Shown in pieces: positions 1 to 7,189 of a stretch of DNA of 43,713 nt. The translations under genes were made by a program, and so were the position numbers. Numbering within the stretch: position 1 is the first letter of the stretch; every line of letters begins with the position of its first letter. The notes beneath the pieces are model-generated. The model made no database searches. It had not been told where the DNA came from and saw nothing but the letters and a program-made list of their open reading frames with translations. Source of the stretch: Hyphomicrobiales bacterium (GTDB taxonomy: Bacteria > Pseudomonadota > Alphaproteobacteria > Rhizobiales > Rhizobiaceae); assembly GCA_900473205.1 (NCBI GenBank), contig UCLB01000024.1, positions 1 through 43,713 of the forward strand, read 5' to 3'.

Positions 1-20
1 CCGATAAGATCACCACGAGT

Positions 21-70
21 CGACCTCCCCTCCTGAGGGGGAGCTGCCGGGCAGGGCAGAGGGGGGTAAG
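21..70. repeat. GC-rich palindromic intergenic repeat at left edge
   Basis: This non-coding stretch downstream of rhaS contains CTCCCC (25-30) facing GGGGAG (38-43), followed by CTGCC/GGCAG and a run of G. The pattern resembles the short palindromic repeats scattered between genes in Agrobacterium and Rhizobium. It could also act as the 3' end of the rhaRS transcript, which runs leftward into it. The repeat identity is an inference, because no second copy lies in the window. Confidence 0.4.
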
Positions 71-92
71 CCCCACCCTCAGTTCCATCGCA

Positions 93-1103
93 TCAGAAAA
101 TCTTCGAGAACTGATCGATATTCTTCGCGTCGTACACAAACGGATCTGCCATGGCGGCCTCACTGTTCTCACCGACCTTGATCTTGCCCATGCGACCGGC
201 TTCGATCTCGGTGCCCGGCTTGCCATCCGCATCACCCTTCACAAGGTGGTAGGCGATCTGGGTGGCGGAATAGCCGAGGTCGATGGGGTTCCAGATGGCG
301 AATTCCTTTGTGGCACCCGACTTGATGGCACCGGCCATTTCGGATGGAAGGCCGAGACCTGTCACGAAGACCTTGCCGATTTTGCCCGCATCCTTCACCG
401 CCTGAGAAGCCGCCAGCACGCCGACCGTGGTCGGTGCGACGATGACTTTTACATTTGGCTGCGATGTGAGCAGGCCCTGTGCTTCGCGGTAGCTCTTGTC
501 GGCCAGGTCATCACCATAAACGGTGGTCACGAGGTTGAGGCCGGGGAAATCCTTCAGCTGCTTCTTCATCTCGTCGATCCAGATATTCTGGTTCGTGGAG
601 GTGGTGGTGGCAGAGAGAATAGCGAAATCACCCTTGCCGCCTTCCAGATGCGCGGCTGCAAGCTGCAGGCACATCTTGCCGATCAGCGCGTTGGAGGATG
701 GGTTGAGCTGCAGAATGCGACCTGCCGGTGCAACACCGCTATCCCATGAGATAACCTTGATGCCGCGCTGTGCAGCCTTCTTCAGCGCTGGCACAACCGC
801 ATCCGGGTCGTTGGCGGAAATGGCAATGGCATCGACGCCCTGCGCGATCAGCGAGTTGATGACCTCGATCTGGCCTTCGGCTGTCGTCGTCGTCGGACCG
901 GTATAGATGATCTCGACGCCGCCGAGATCCTTGGCGGCTTCCTGCGCACCCTTGTTGGCCGCTTCAAAGAAGCCGTTGCCGAGCGATTTCACCACCAGCG
1001 CGATCTTGATGTCTTTGGCCTGCGCCATGCCGCCAAATCCGGCAACGCCGATGGCGACGCTGAGCGCCAGTGCCCGGCTCAGTTTTCTGCGTGTCAGTTT
1101 CAT
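93..1103 (-). CDS. rhaS: Rhamnose ABC transporter substrate-binding protein RhaS
   Basis: The 336-residue protein is a periplasmic sugar-binding protein of the ribose/RbsB type (Peripla_BP_4 fold) and would deliver L-rhamnose to the RhaTPQ importer. It opens with a basic signal peptide, with likely cleavage after AQA at residue 29. The mature part starts KDIKIALVVKSLGNGFF and carries the family's repeated phrases, including a stretch near residues 90-105 (ISANDPDAVVPALKKA). The start is supported by GGAGGAG a few bases upstream. It follows rhaR by 45 bp on the same strand and faces away from rhaD. The specificity for rhamnose comes from the rhaR/rhaD/rhaI context. The transporter genes expected next would lie left of the window. 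Confidence 0.9.
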   Translation of the reverse strand: MKLTRRKLSRALALSVAIGVAGFGGMAQAKDIKIALVVKSLGNGFFEAANKGAQEAAKDLGGVEIIYTGPTTTTAEGQIEVINSLIAQGVDAIAISANDPDAVVPALKKAAQRGIKVISWDSGVAPAGRILQLNPSSNALIGKMCLQLAAAHLEGGKGDFAILSATTTSTNQNIWIDEMKKQLKDFPGLNLVTTVYGDDLADKSYREAQGLLTSQPNVKVIVAPTTVGVLAASQAVKDAGKIGKVFVTGLGLPSEMAGAIKSGATKEFAIWNPIDLGYSATQIAYHLVKGDADGKPGTEIEAGRMGKIKVGENSEAAMADPFVYDAKNIDQFSKIF

Positions 1104-1148
1104 GTTGGTTCTCCTCCCGATTAAACCCTATTCCCGCTGCGGTGCTCC

Positions 1149-1979
1149 TCAAGCAACCGAAGCGGAATCCTCCTCGTCCGGTGGTCGCGGCACTTGCGCA
1201 CCCGCAACAGCTCCGGCCACGATCAACGTCACACCCGCCGCCTCCACCATCCGTGCCGCCTCGTCGGAAATGCCCTCATCGGTAATGATGGTGGAGACAT
1301 TTTCCAGCGGGCAAAGAATGAGGCTTGAGCGTTTGCGGAACTTGGAGCTATCGATCATCACGATCAGCTCTTCCGCCTGCCGCATCAATTTCTGTTCGCT
1401 CTGAATGACGAGCGCATCCGACTCCATGATGCCGAGCGCGCCAACACCCTGCGCGCCGATGAAGATGCGCCGCGCATAAAAATTGCGGATCGCGTCATTT
1501 TCGAACGGCGACAAGATCAGGCTCTGGTCGCGATAGATCGCGCCGCCGGGCACACTGACATTGCATTTGGAATGCTTGACCAGATGTTCGGCAATGGCAA
1601 AGGAATTGGTCATGACCTGCAAACGGCGGGCCGAGAGATAATGCACCATCTGGAACGTCGTGGTGCCACCATTGATGATGATGGCATCGCCTTCTTCGCA
1701 GAGATCGACCGCCTTGCGTGCAATTGCGCGCTTCTTATCGATGTTGACCGATTCAGACACGCGGAATGGTCTCGCTGCAAGATTTCCAAGCTGTGGCGGA
1801 TGCACCGCTTCGGCCCCGCCACGCACGCGCCGCAGCTTTCCCTGAACGTGCAAAGACGCGATATCCCTGCGGATCGTCGCTTCGGAAGCGTCCGTCAACT
1901 CGGCAATATCCTGCACCGTAACCACAGGCTTTTCCTGTATGGCGCTTAGGATAATGCGATGTCGTTCGCTTTCGTGCAT
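1149..1979 (-). CDS. rhaR: DeoR-family transcriptional regulator RhaR
   Basis: The protein has 276 residues when started at MHESERHR, chosen because AGGAGG lies 5 nt upstream; an in-frame upstream start would add 17 residues but has no such site. Residues about 1-58 form the DeoR winged helix-turn-helix (ELTDASEATIRRDIASL). Residues about 75-240 form the sugar-phosphate sensor domain, with INGGTTTFQM as the phosphate-binding loop. Position between rhaS and the divergent rhaD identifies it as the rhamnose-responsive regulator. In Rhizobium leguminosarum RhaR controls both transcripts. It probably autoregulates, since its own promoter overlaps a palindrome. The C-terminal tail is proline- and acid-rich. 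Confidence 0.88.
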   Translation of the reverse strand: MHESERHRIILSAIQEKPVVTVQDIAELTDASEATIRRDIASLHVQGKLRRVRGGAEAVHPPQLGNLAARPFRVSESVNIDKKRAIARKAVDLCEEGDAIIINGGTTTFQMVHYLSARRLQVMTNSFAIAEHLVKHSKCNVSVPGGAIYRDQSLILSPFENDAIRNFYARRIFIGAQGVGALGIMESDALVIQSEQKLMRQAEELIVMIDSSKFRKRSSLILCPLENVSTIITDEGISDEAARMVEAAGVTLIVAGAVAGAQVPRPPDEEDSASVA

Positions 1980-1997
1980 GGGGTCCTCCTGAACATC

Positions 1998-2026
1998 AGT
2001 TATTCGTAAAGTTTTTACGTTGTCAA
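1998..2026 (-). promoter_or_regulatory. rhaR promoter with internal palindrome
   Basis: Read on the minus strand, a perfect TTGACA (2026-2021) is followed by 17 nt and ATAACT (2003-1998), 18 nt before the rhaR start codon. The spacer contains the palindrome CGTAAA-GTT-TTTACG (2005-2019), well placed to be an operator for autoregulation. The hexamers are seen directly; the binding protein is an inference. Confidence 0.6.
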
Positions 2027-2040
2027 TCAAGTTCGATCAA

Positions 2041-2085
2041 AATAAACAATGCTGCAACGCACAATGAAAATATATGATCGTTTAT
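2041..2085. promoter_or_regulatory. Candidate RhaR operators between divergent rha promoters
   Basis: Oppositely oriented copies of ATAAAC (AATAAAC at 2041-2047, GTTTAT at 2080-2085) flank an AT-rich stretch, each next to a GATC-containing word. The right copy nearly touches the -35 box of rhaD. DeoR-family repressors commonly use such short repeats. That RhaR binds here is inferred. Confidence 0.35.
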
Positions 2086-2087
2086 GA

Positions 2088-2116
2088 TTGACATTGCGCT
2101 TTTGATTGCGCGATAT
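2088..2116 (+). promoter_or_regulatory. rhaD promoter
   Basis: A perfect TTGACA (2088-2093) is separated by 17 nt from CGATAT (2111-2116). This predicts a start near 2123 and a leader of about 60 nt before the rhaD ATG. It faces away from the rhaR promoter. Confidence 0.6.
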
Positions 2117-2182
2117 CTCCCGTCAATGGGAGGCGGGCTGGTTCGATACGTCCGCGAATAACCGATATGGGAGGATATTGCG

Positions 2183-4276
2183 ATGGGACAGACCCGTCTT
2201 CTCGACAACCGCTGGGATGATGCCTATGCCGCAAAGCTCGATGAGCCCGGCAAGCTGCTCTATCGCTCCAACCTGTTGGGCGCAGACAAGCGCATCACCA
2301 ATTACGGCGGCGGCAACACCTCGGCCAAGGTTCTGGAAACCGACCCGCTGACGGGTGAAAAAGTCCGCGTCATGTGGGTAAAGGGTTCCGGCGGCGATGT
2401 CGGCACCATCAAGCTGGATGGCTTCGCCACGCTCTATCTCGACAAGCTGGAAGCCTTGAAGGGCATCTACAAAGGCGTGGAAGACGAGGACCGCATGGTC
2501 GGTTTTCTGCCTCACTGCACCTACAATCTCAACCCGCGCGCCGCCTCCATCGACACGCCTTTGCACGGTTTCGTGCCGTTCGATCACGTCGACCACATGC
2601 ACCCGGATGCGATCATCGCAATCGCCGCATCAAAGAACTCCAAAGAATTGACGCAGCAGATTTTTGGTCACAATATCGGCTGGCTACCCTGGCGTCGCCC
2701 CGGCTTCCAGCTGGGTCTCGATCTCGAAGCCTTCGTCAAGGCGAACCCCCATGCCAAGGGCGTGGTGCTGGAAAGCCATGGCCTGTTTACGTGGGATAAT
2801 GATGCCAAGCGGTGTTACGAGTTGACGCTGGAGATCATTAACAAGGCCATAGAATGGTTCGCCAAGGAAACTGAGGGCAAGACCATCTTTGGTAGCGCGG
2901 TTGCCAAGAGCCTGCCACCGGAAGAACGCCGCGACATCGCGGCCCGTCTGATGCCGGAAATTCGTGGCCGTATTGGCCGCGAGGAGCGCAAGCTCGGCCA
3001 TTTCGATGATCAGGATGCGGTACTGGAATTTGTTAACTCGAAAAATTTGAAGCCGCTGGGTGCGCTCGGCACATCCTGCCCGGACCATTTCCTGCGCACT
3101 AAAATCCGCCCGCTGATCCTCGATCTCGATACGGAAAATCCTGACGTCGAGAAGGTTCTAGGTGGTCTGGACAAGGCGCTGGAAGACTACCGCGCTGATT
3201 ACACGCGCTATTACGAGGCGTGCAAACACGATAATTCTCCTGCTATCCGCGATCCTAATCCCGTCATCTTCCTCATCCCCGGTGTCGGCCTTCTCTCGTT
3301 CGCCAAGGACAAGGCGACGGCACGTATTGCCGGTGAGTTCTACGTCAACGCCATCAACGTCATGCGCGGTGCGTCCACCGTCTCGGAATATCAAGGCCTG
3401 CCGGAACAGGAAGCTTTCGACATCGAATATTGGCTGTTGGAAGAGGCAAAGCTTCAGCGCATGCCGAAGCCTAAGAGCCTGGCTGGCCGCGTAGCCTTCA
3501 TCACTGGCGGCGCAGGCGGCATTGGTCGTGCGACGGCGGAGCGCCTGGCCAATGAAGGTGCCTGCGTGGTATTGGCGGATATCGATGAAGGCGCTTTGGA
3601 AGCCACCAAGGGTGATTTCGAGAAGCGTTTCAGCACCGATGCGGTGCGCAGCGTCAAGCTGGATGTGACGAAGGAAGACGCGGTTCTCGCAGCTTTTACC
3701 CAGGCGAGTGTCGAATTCGGCGGTGTCGATATTCTGGTGTCCAATGCGGGCATCGCGTCCTCGGCACCGGTCGAAGAGACGACGCTTGCCATGTGGAACA
3801 AGAATATCGACATTCTCGCCACCGGCTATTTCCTTGTCTCGCGGGAAGCCTTCCGCCTGTTCCGTCGCCAGAATCTCGGTGGTAACATCGTCTTCGTGGC
3901 GTCCAAGAACGGCCTCGCCTCATCGCCCAATGCATCGGCCTATTGCACGGCAAAGGCTGCGGAAATTCATCTTGCCCGCTGCCTTGCGCTGGAAGGGGCC
4001 GATGCCGGTATCCGCGTCAATACGGTGAACCCGGATGCGGTTCTGCGTGGTTCGAAAATATGGAATGGGGAGTGGCGCGAACAACGCGCGGCATCTTCCA
4101 AGATCGAAGTCACAGATCTGGAAGAACATTACCGCAAGCGCTCGATGCTGAAACTAAATGTTTTTCCCGAAGACATTGCCGAAGCGATCTATTTCCTCGC
4201 TTCGAATGCCTCGGCGAAATCCACCGGCAATATCATCAATGTGGATGCCGGCAATGCGCAGAGTTTCACCCGCTGA
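2183..4276 (+). CDS. rhaD: Bifunctional rhamnulose-1-phosphate aldolase / short-chain dehydrogenase RhaD
   Basis: This 697-residue fusion joins a class II aldolase-type N-terminal half (about 1-400; note SHGLFTW near 200) to a C-terminal short-chain dehydrogenase (about 430-697). The second half shows the NAD(P)-binding glycine motif TGGAGGIG near 442-449, the NAG motif, and the catalytic YxxxK (Y586, K590). It should split rhamnulose-1-phosphate into dihydroxyacetone phosphate and lactaldehyde, then oxidise the aldehyde; this is the form known from rhizobia. GGGAGGA supports the start. It is read from its own promoter and is followed by rhaI after a 268-bp gap holding an antisense gene. Confidence 0.93.
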   Translation: MGQTRLLDNRWDDAYAAKLDEPGKLLYRSNLLGADKRITNYGGGNTSAKVLETDPLTGEKVRVMWVKGSGGDVGTIKLDGFATLYLDKLEALKGIYKGVEDEDRMVGFLPHCTYNLNPRAASIDTPLHGFVPFDHVDHMHPDAIIAIAASKNSKELTQQIFGHNIGWLPWRRPGFQLGLDLEAFVKANPHAKGVVLESHGLFTWDNDAKRCYELTLEIINKAIEWFAKETEGKTIFGSAVAKSLPPEERRDIAARLMPEIRGRIGREERKLGHFDDQDAVLEFVNSKNLKPLGALGTSCPDHFLRTKIRPLILDLDTENPDVEKVLGGLDKALEDYRADYTRYYEACKHDNSPAIRDPNPVIFLIPGVGLLSFAKDKATARIAGEFYVNAINVMRGASTVSEYQGLPEQEAFDIEYWLLEEAKLQRMPKPKSLAGRVAFITGGAGGIGRATAERLANEGACVVLADIDEGALEATKGDFEKRFSTDAVRSVKLDVTKEDAVLAAFTQASVEFGGVDILVSNAGIASSAPVEETTLAMWNKNIDILATGYFLVSREAFRLFRRQNLGGNIVFVASKNGLASSPNASAYCTAKAAEIHLARCLALEGADAGIRVNTVNPDAVLRGSKIWNGEWREQRAASSKIEVTDLEEHYRKRSMLKLNVFPEDIAEAIYFLASNASAKSTGNIINVDAGNAQSFTR

Positions 4277-4288
4277 TCGCGGGTGAAA
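4264..4288. terminator. Perfect hairpin across the rhaD stop codon
   Basis: TTTCACCCGC (4264-4273) and GCGGGTGAAA (4279-4288) form a 10-bp stem with a 5-nt loop that contains the end of the rhaD stop codon. There is no clean T run on either side. It lies between two convergent genes and may end or protect both messages. Confidence 0.5.
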
Positions 4289-4294
4289 GACCTC

Positions 4295-4453
4295 TTATCG
4301 GCGCAGGATAACCCAGATGGCGTGAATGATGCCGGGGATATATCCGCACAGCGTCAGGAGAATGTTGAGCCAGAACTGCAGGCCAAGGCCGACCTGAAGG
4401 AAGACGCCGACTGGCGGCAGGAAAATGGCTAGTAGAATGCGAATAACGTCCAC
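4295..4453 (-). CDS. YqaE/Pmp3-family small membrane protein
   Basis: Using the GTG at 4453, the product has 52 residues and matches the Pmp3/UPF0057 stress-associated proteolipid family almost end to end: DVIRILLAIFLPPVGVFLQ, then FWLNILLTLCGYIPGIIHA, then WVILRR. It has two membrane-spanning hairpin segments. A longer frame extends upstream to 4546, but its extra residues are polar and unlike the family, so the GTG is preferred; GGGA lies upstream. The gene is antisense between rhaD and rhaI. Relatives are linked to membrane potential and salt or cold tolerance; the role here is unknown. Confidence 0.82.
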   Translation of the reverse strand: MDVIRILLAIFLPPVGVFLQVGLGLQFWLNILLTLCGYIPGIIHAIWVILRR

Positions 4454-4544
4454 GATTGAATATCCCGTCTGTTTGTTTCCAAGCACATAACGTGGGGAGC
4501 GCGGAATTGGTTCAATCGCGGGAGGCGAGGAACGGGAGGACAGC

Positions 4545-5837
4545 ATGACCGAACTGAAAATAGCGGCGGATATCGTCGATCGCGAGAATGAAAAGCGCGG
4601 GAGCGCCCATCAGGCGGATTACGAAGCGCTGGGCGCACATCTGGCGCGCCGCAATATCGATATCGAGGCGATCACCGCGCAGGTGTCGAACTTCTTCGTC
4701 GCGGTTCCCTCCTGGGGTGTCGGCACCGGCGGCACGCGCTTTGCCCGTTTTCCCGGCAAGGGCGAACCACGCGGCATTTTCGACAAGCTGGACGATTGCG
4801 CCGTCATCAACCAGCTGACGGCGGCCACCCCCAACGTCTCCTTGCATATTCCGTGGGACAAACAGGATCCGAAGACGCTGAGAGCCCATGCCGATGCTCT
4901 CGGCCTCGGTTTCGATGCGATGAACTCCAACACCTTTTCGGATGCGGAGGGGCAGCAGCATTCCTACAAGTATGGCTCTCTGAGCCATGCCAATGCGGCA
5001 ACGCGCCAACAGGCTGTCGATCACAACATCGAATGTATCGAAATCGGCAATGCCTTGGGATCCAAGGCGCTGACGGTGTGGGTGGGAGATGGCTCCAACT
5101 TCCCCGGCCAGAGCAATTTCACCAAGAGCTTCGAGCGCTATCTCTCAGGAATGGCGGAAATTTATAAGGCTTTGCCGGATGACTGGCGCATCTTTTCCGA
5201 ACACAAGATGTATGAGCCTGCCTTCTATTCGACGGTGGTGCAGGATTGGGGTACGAACTACCTCATCGCCAACACGCTTGGCGAAAAGGCTTTTTGCCTT
5301 GTCGATCTCGGCCACCATGCGCCCAATACCAACATCGAAATGATCGTCGCTCGCCTCATCCAGTTCGGCAAACTCGGCGGCTTCCATTTCAACGACAGCA
5401 AGTACGGCGATGACGATCTCGATGCTGGCTCCATCGATCCCTACCGCCTGTTCCTCGTCTTCAACGAGCTGGTGGATGCAGACCATCGCGGCGTCAAAGG
5501 CTTCCACCCGGCCCATATGATCGACCAGTCGCACAATGTCACCGACCCCATCGAAAGCCTCATCTCAAGCGCCAACGAAATCCGCCGCGCCTATGCGCAG
5601 GCGCTTTTGGTGGATCGCGCGGCTCTGGATGGTTTCCAGCAGGAAAACGATGCACTCATGGCATCCGACACGCTGAAGCGCGCCTACCGGACCGATGTCG
5701 AACCCATTCTGGCCGAAGCCCGCAGAAGATCAAATGCGGCAATCGACCCCATCGCCACCTACCGTGCCAGCGGCTACCGCGCGAAGGTCGCAGCCGAACG
5801 CCCGGAATCCAAAAGCGGAAGCGGCGGCATCATCTGA
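4545..5837 (+). CDS. rhaI: L-rhamnose catabolism isomerase RhaI
   Basis: The 430-residue protein is an L-rhamnose isomerase of the xylose-isomerase-like TIM-barrel type found in rhizobia and Pseudomonas. It converts L-rhamnose to L-rhamnulose before phosphorylation. Conserved pieces visible are VPSWGVGTGGTRFARFPG near 50-68, SEHKMYEPAFYSTVVQDWG in the middle, and LVDLGHHAPNTNIE with metal ligands. GGGAGGAC sits just upstream of the ATG. In related bacteria rhaD and rhaI form one operon; here the 268-bp gap and opposite-strand gene leave it open whether rhaI has its own promoter. I saw no strong one. Confidence 0.92.
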   Translation: MTELKIAADIVDRENEKRGSAHQADYEALGAHLARRNIDIEAITAQVSNFFVAVPSWGVGTGGTRFARFPGKGEPRGIFDKLDDCAVINQLTAATPNVSLHIPWDKQDPKTLRAHADALGLGFDAMNSNTFSDAEGQQHSYKYGSLSHANAATRQQAVDHNIECIEIGNALGSKALTVWVGDGSNFPGQSNFTKSFERYLSGMAEIYKALPDDWRIFSEHKMYEPAFYSTVVQDWGTNYLIANTLGEKAFCLVDLGHHAPNTNIEMIVARLIQFGKLGGFHFNDSKYGDDDLDAGSIDPYRLFLVFNELVDADHRGVKGFHPAHMIDQSHNVTDPIESLISSANEIRRAYAQALLVDRAALDGFQQENDALMASDTLKRAYRTDVEPILAEARRRSNAAIDPIATYRASGYRAKVAAERPESKSGSGGII

Positions 5838-5870
5838 AGCCATCTGCGAGCGCGTAAAACCTTAACAAAC

Positions 5871-5894
5871 GAAGGCACGCAAAGGCGTGCCTTC
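5871..5894 (+). terminator. Hairpin downstream of rhaI
   Basis: GAAGGCACGC (5871-5880) and GCGTGCCTTC (5885-5894) form a perfect 10-bp stem with a 4-nt loop, 33 nt after the rhaI stop. Only a broken pyrimidine run follows, so termination is likely but not textbook. Confidence 0.55.
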
Positions 5895-5980
5895 ACGCTT
5901 TCATAACCAAATATGTCCGCCGTTAAAGAAATGTGTTTTTCGCCCCATCATCATCACATTCACGCTTATGTTAGCGAGGC

Positions 5981-6145
5981 ATGAAGAAGCCAATAGACAG
6001 ATCAGGCCTGATATTCGTCGCGCTGCTATGCGTGCTCGTGGGCATCGTAGTCAGCATCGCCTTCCTAAACGGCGACAGGCAGCTTTCGCCGCAAAGTCAG
6101 GATGGGACGTTGATACCGAGGACGACTGTTCAGCCGCAGCAATAG
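5981..6145 (+). CDS. Small single-pass membrane protein, unrecognised
   Basis: This 54-residue frame starts with ATG at 5981 and ends with TAG at 6145. The product begins MKKPIDRSG, has one hydrophobic helix (LIFVALLCVLVGIVVSIAFL, residues 10-29), and a polar tail rich in Gln, Thr and Pro. The charge pattern fits an N-in, single-span membrane protein. AGCGAGGC lies upstream as a modest ribosome site. It converges on higA with 16 bp between stops. I do not recognise a family. Confidence 0.5.
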   Translation: MKKPIDRSGLIFVALLCVLVGIVVSIAFLNGDRQLSPQSQDGTLIPRTTVQPQQ

Positions 6146-6161
6146 TGCTTGCAGCTTTTTG

Positions 6162-6551
6162 TTATGCGTATTTCCGTTCGGAGAGGTGATACGGCTCCAC
6201 AAGGCAATCGGCTGGAATGCCCCATTCTTTATGTAGCTTGTAGATCATATCCACGGTAAGAGCGCGTTTCCTGTTCAGGACTTCTGACGCCCGTGAGCGT
6301 GAACCGAAAAGTGCGGCAAGATCACTCTGCGTCCGCCCGGTCATCTCCATATGTGTTTTGATCAACTCCACAGGCTCAGGCGCATCGATGTGGTAATGCT
6401 TTTCCTCAAAGGCTTCGATGAGAGTAGCAAGCACGTCGAACCTGTCGGCGTCAGGCGTTCCAAGATCAGGTGGATTGTCGAAATAAGGGCCGATCTCTGC
6501 AATGGCCCATGCAAGATCAGCATCGTTTTTGATGGCACGAATATTGTCCAT
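6162..6551 (-). CDS. higA: HigA-family antitoxin
   Basis: The 129-residue protein carries an XRE-type helix-turn-helix in its C-terminal half (GRTQSDLAALFGSRSRASEVL, about residues 74-94), followed by LTVDMIYKLHKEWGIPADCL, typical of HigA antitoxins. It should neutralise the upstream toxin and repress the operon. Its ATG overlaps the last base of the toxin stop (TAATG), so translation is probably coupled. The toxin-first gene order is characteristic of higBA. Confidence 0.87.
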   Translation of the reverse strand: MDNIRAIKNDADLAWAIAEIGPYFDNPPDLGTPDADRFDVLATLIEAFEEKHYHIDAPEPVELIKTHMEMTGRTQSDLAALFGSRSRASEVLNRKRALTVDMIYKLHKEWGIPADCLVEPYHLSERKYA

Positions 6552-6847
6552 TACACTGTCTCCGGGTCGATCTGGTCATAATCCTTGTGGGTGCCGATAA
6601 ACTTGATCAAAACGCGTTTGTAAGCATATGCGACATGGACAATCAGGCGATATTTATTGCCCGAAATATCGAAGATGACGCGGTTATCCGAAACAAAATC
6701 CACCGTCGCACCAAACGCAGTTTTTACGTCCGAAGGACCGTTCCACTCTGCCTTGCTGACAATAGCATACCACGTCTTCAACGGCGTTTCGGCTTGCGCA
6801 TGACGCTCCCAAAACAGCTTCAATGTAGACTTGGCGATGATCTGCAT
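6551..6847 (-). CDS. higB: HigB-family mRNA interferase toxin
   Basis: Started at MQIIAKSTL the product has 98 residues and matches the HigB/RelE-like toxins that cut mRNA on the ribosome: FWERHAQAETPLKTWY near the N-terminus, an NKYRLIVHVAYAY strand, and the ending FIGTHKDYDQID, which is highly typical. An in-frame ATG 36 nt further upstream would run into the operator palindromes, so the shorter start is preferred even though no strong ribosome site precedes it. Weak translation would suit a toxin. The gene is cotranscribed with higA. Confidence 0.87.
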   Translation of the reverse strand: MQIIAKSTLKLFWERHAQAETPLKTWYAIVSKAEWNGPSDVKTAFGATVDFVSDNRVIFDISGNKYRLIVHVAYAYKRVLIKFIGTHKDYDQIDPETV

Positions 6848-6865
6848 AGTGACGGCTATAGCATA

Positions 6866-6906
6866 TTCCCAAATCGGGAACAATACTTAATTCCCAAATC
6901 GGGAAC
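6866..6906. promoter_or_regulatory. Twin palindromic operators of higBA
   Basis: The 15-mer TTCCCAAATCGGGAA occurs twice, at 6866-6880 and 6891-6905, each followed by C. Each is an inverted repeat (TTCCC/GGGAA), and their centres are 25 bp apart. They lie 18-60 bp upstream of higB, where the promoter should be. Binding by HigA, singly or cooperatively, is the natural reading. Confidence 0.7.
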
Positions 6907-6990
6907 TTGGGTGAAATCACTTTATCCGCATATAAGCGGGCAAGCATATGGATGCAAAAGCGATGATTAAGTGAAGCGCGGTGGATAAAA

Positions 6991-7066
6991 TGGTGCCGCT
7001 TGCAGGACTCGAACCTGCGACCCCATCATTACGAATGATGTGCTCTACCACCTGAGCTAAAGCGGC
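6991..7066 (-). tRNA. tRNA-Thr (anticodon CGT)
   Basis: The minus strand folds as a complete tRNA. The acceptor stem is GCCGCTT/AAGCGGC with discriminator A and an encoded CCA (6993-6991). The D arm is built on GCTC/GAGC. The anticodon stem CATCA/TGATG has loop TTCGTAA, and the T arm contains GGTTCGAGTCC. The anticodon CGT reads ACG codons. Confidence 0.95.
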
Positions 7067-7143
7067 TTGCCGGGCGCCGAATATGTGTCGGCGCGGCGTA
7101 TGGCGGGCTGATACAGGCATTGGGGATGGATTTCAAGTCTTGA

Positions 7144-7170
7144 ATGCCGGTTCGATAAAAAATCCGGCAT
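7144..7170. other. Hairpin downstream of the nitronate monooxygenase gene
   Basis: ATGCCGG (7144-7150) and CCGGCAT (7164-7170) pair with a 13-nt AT-rich loop, 19 bp beyond the stop of the leftward gene. There is no following T run on the minus strand; it is a possible weak terminator. Confidence 0.35.
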
Positions 7171-7189
7171 CTCATCCCCACACGCTGTA

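Noticed and set aside
6587..6970. 127-residue plus-strand frame antisense to higB
   Set aside because: It mirrors higB and runs through the operator palindromes; the minus-strand HigB match is clear.
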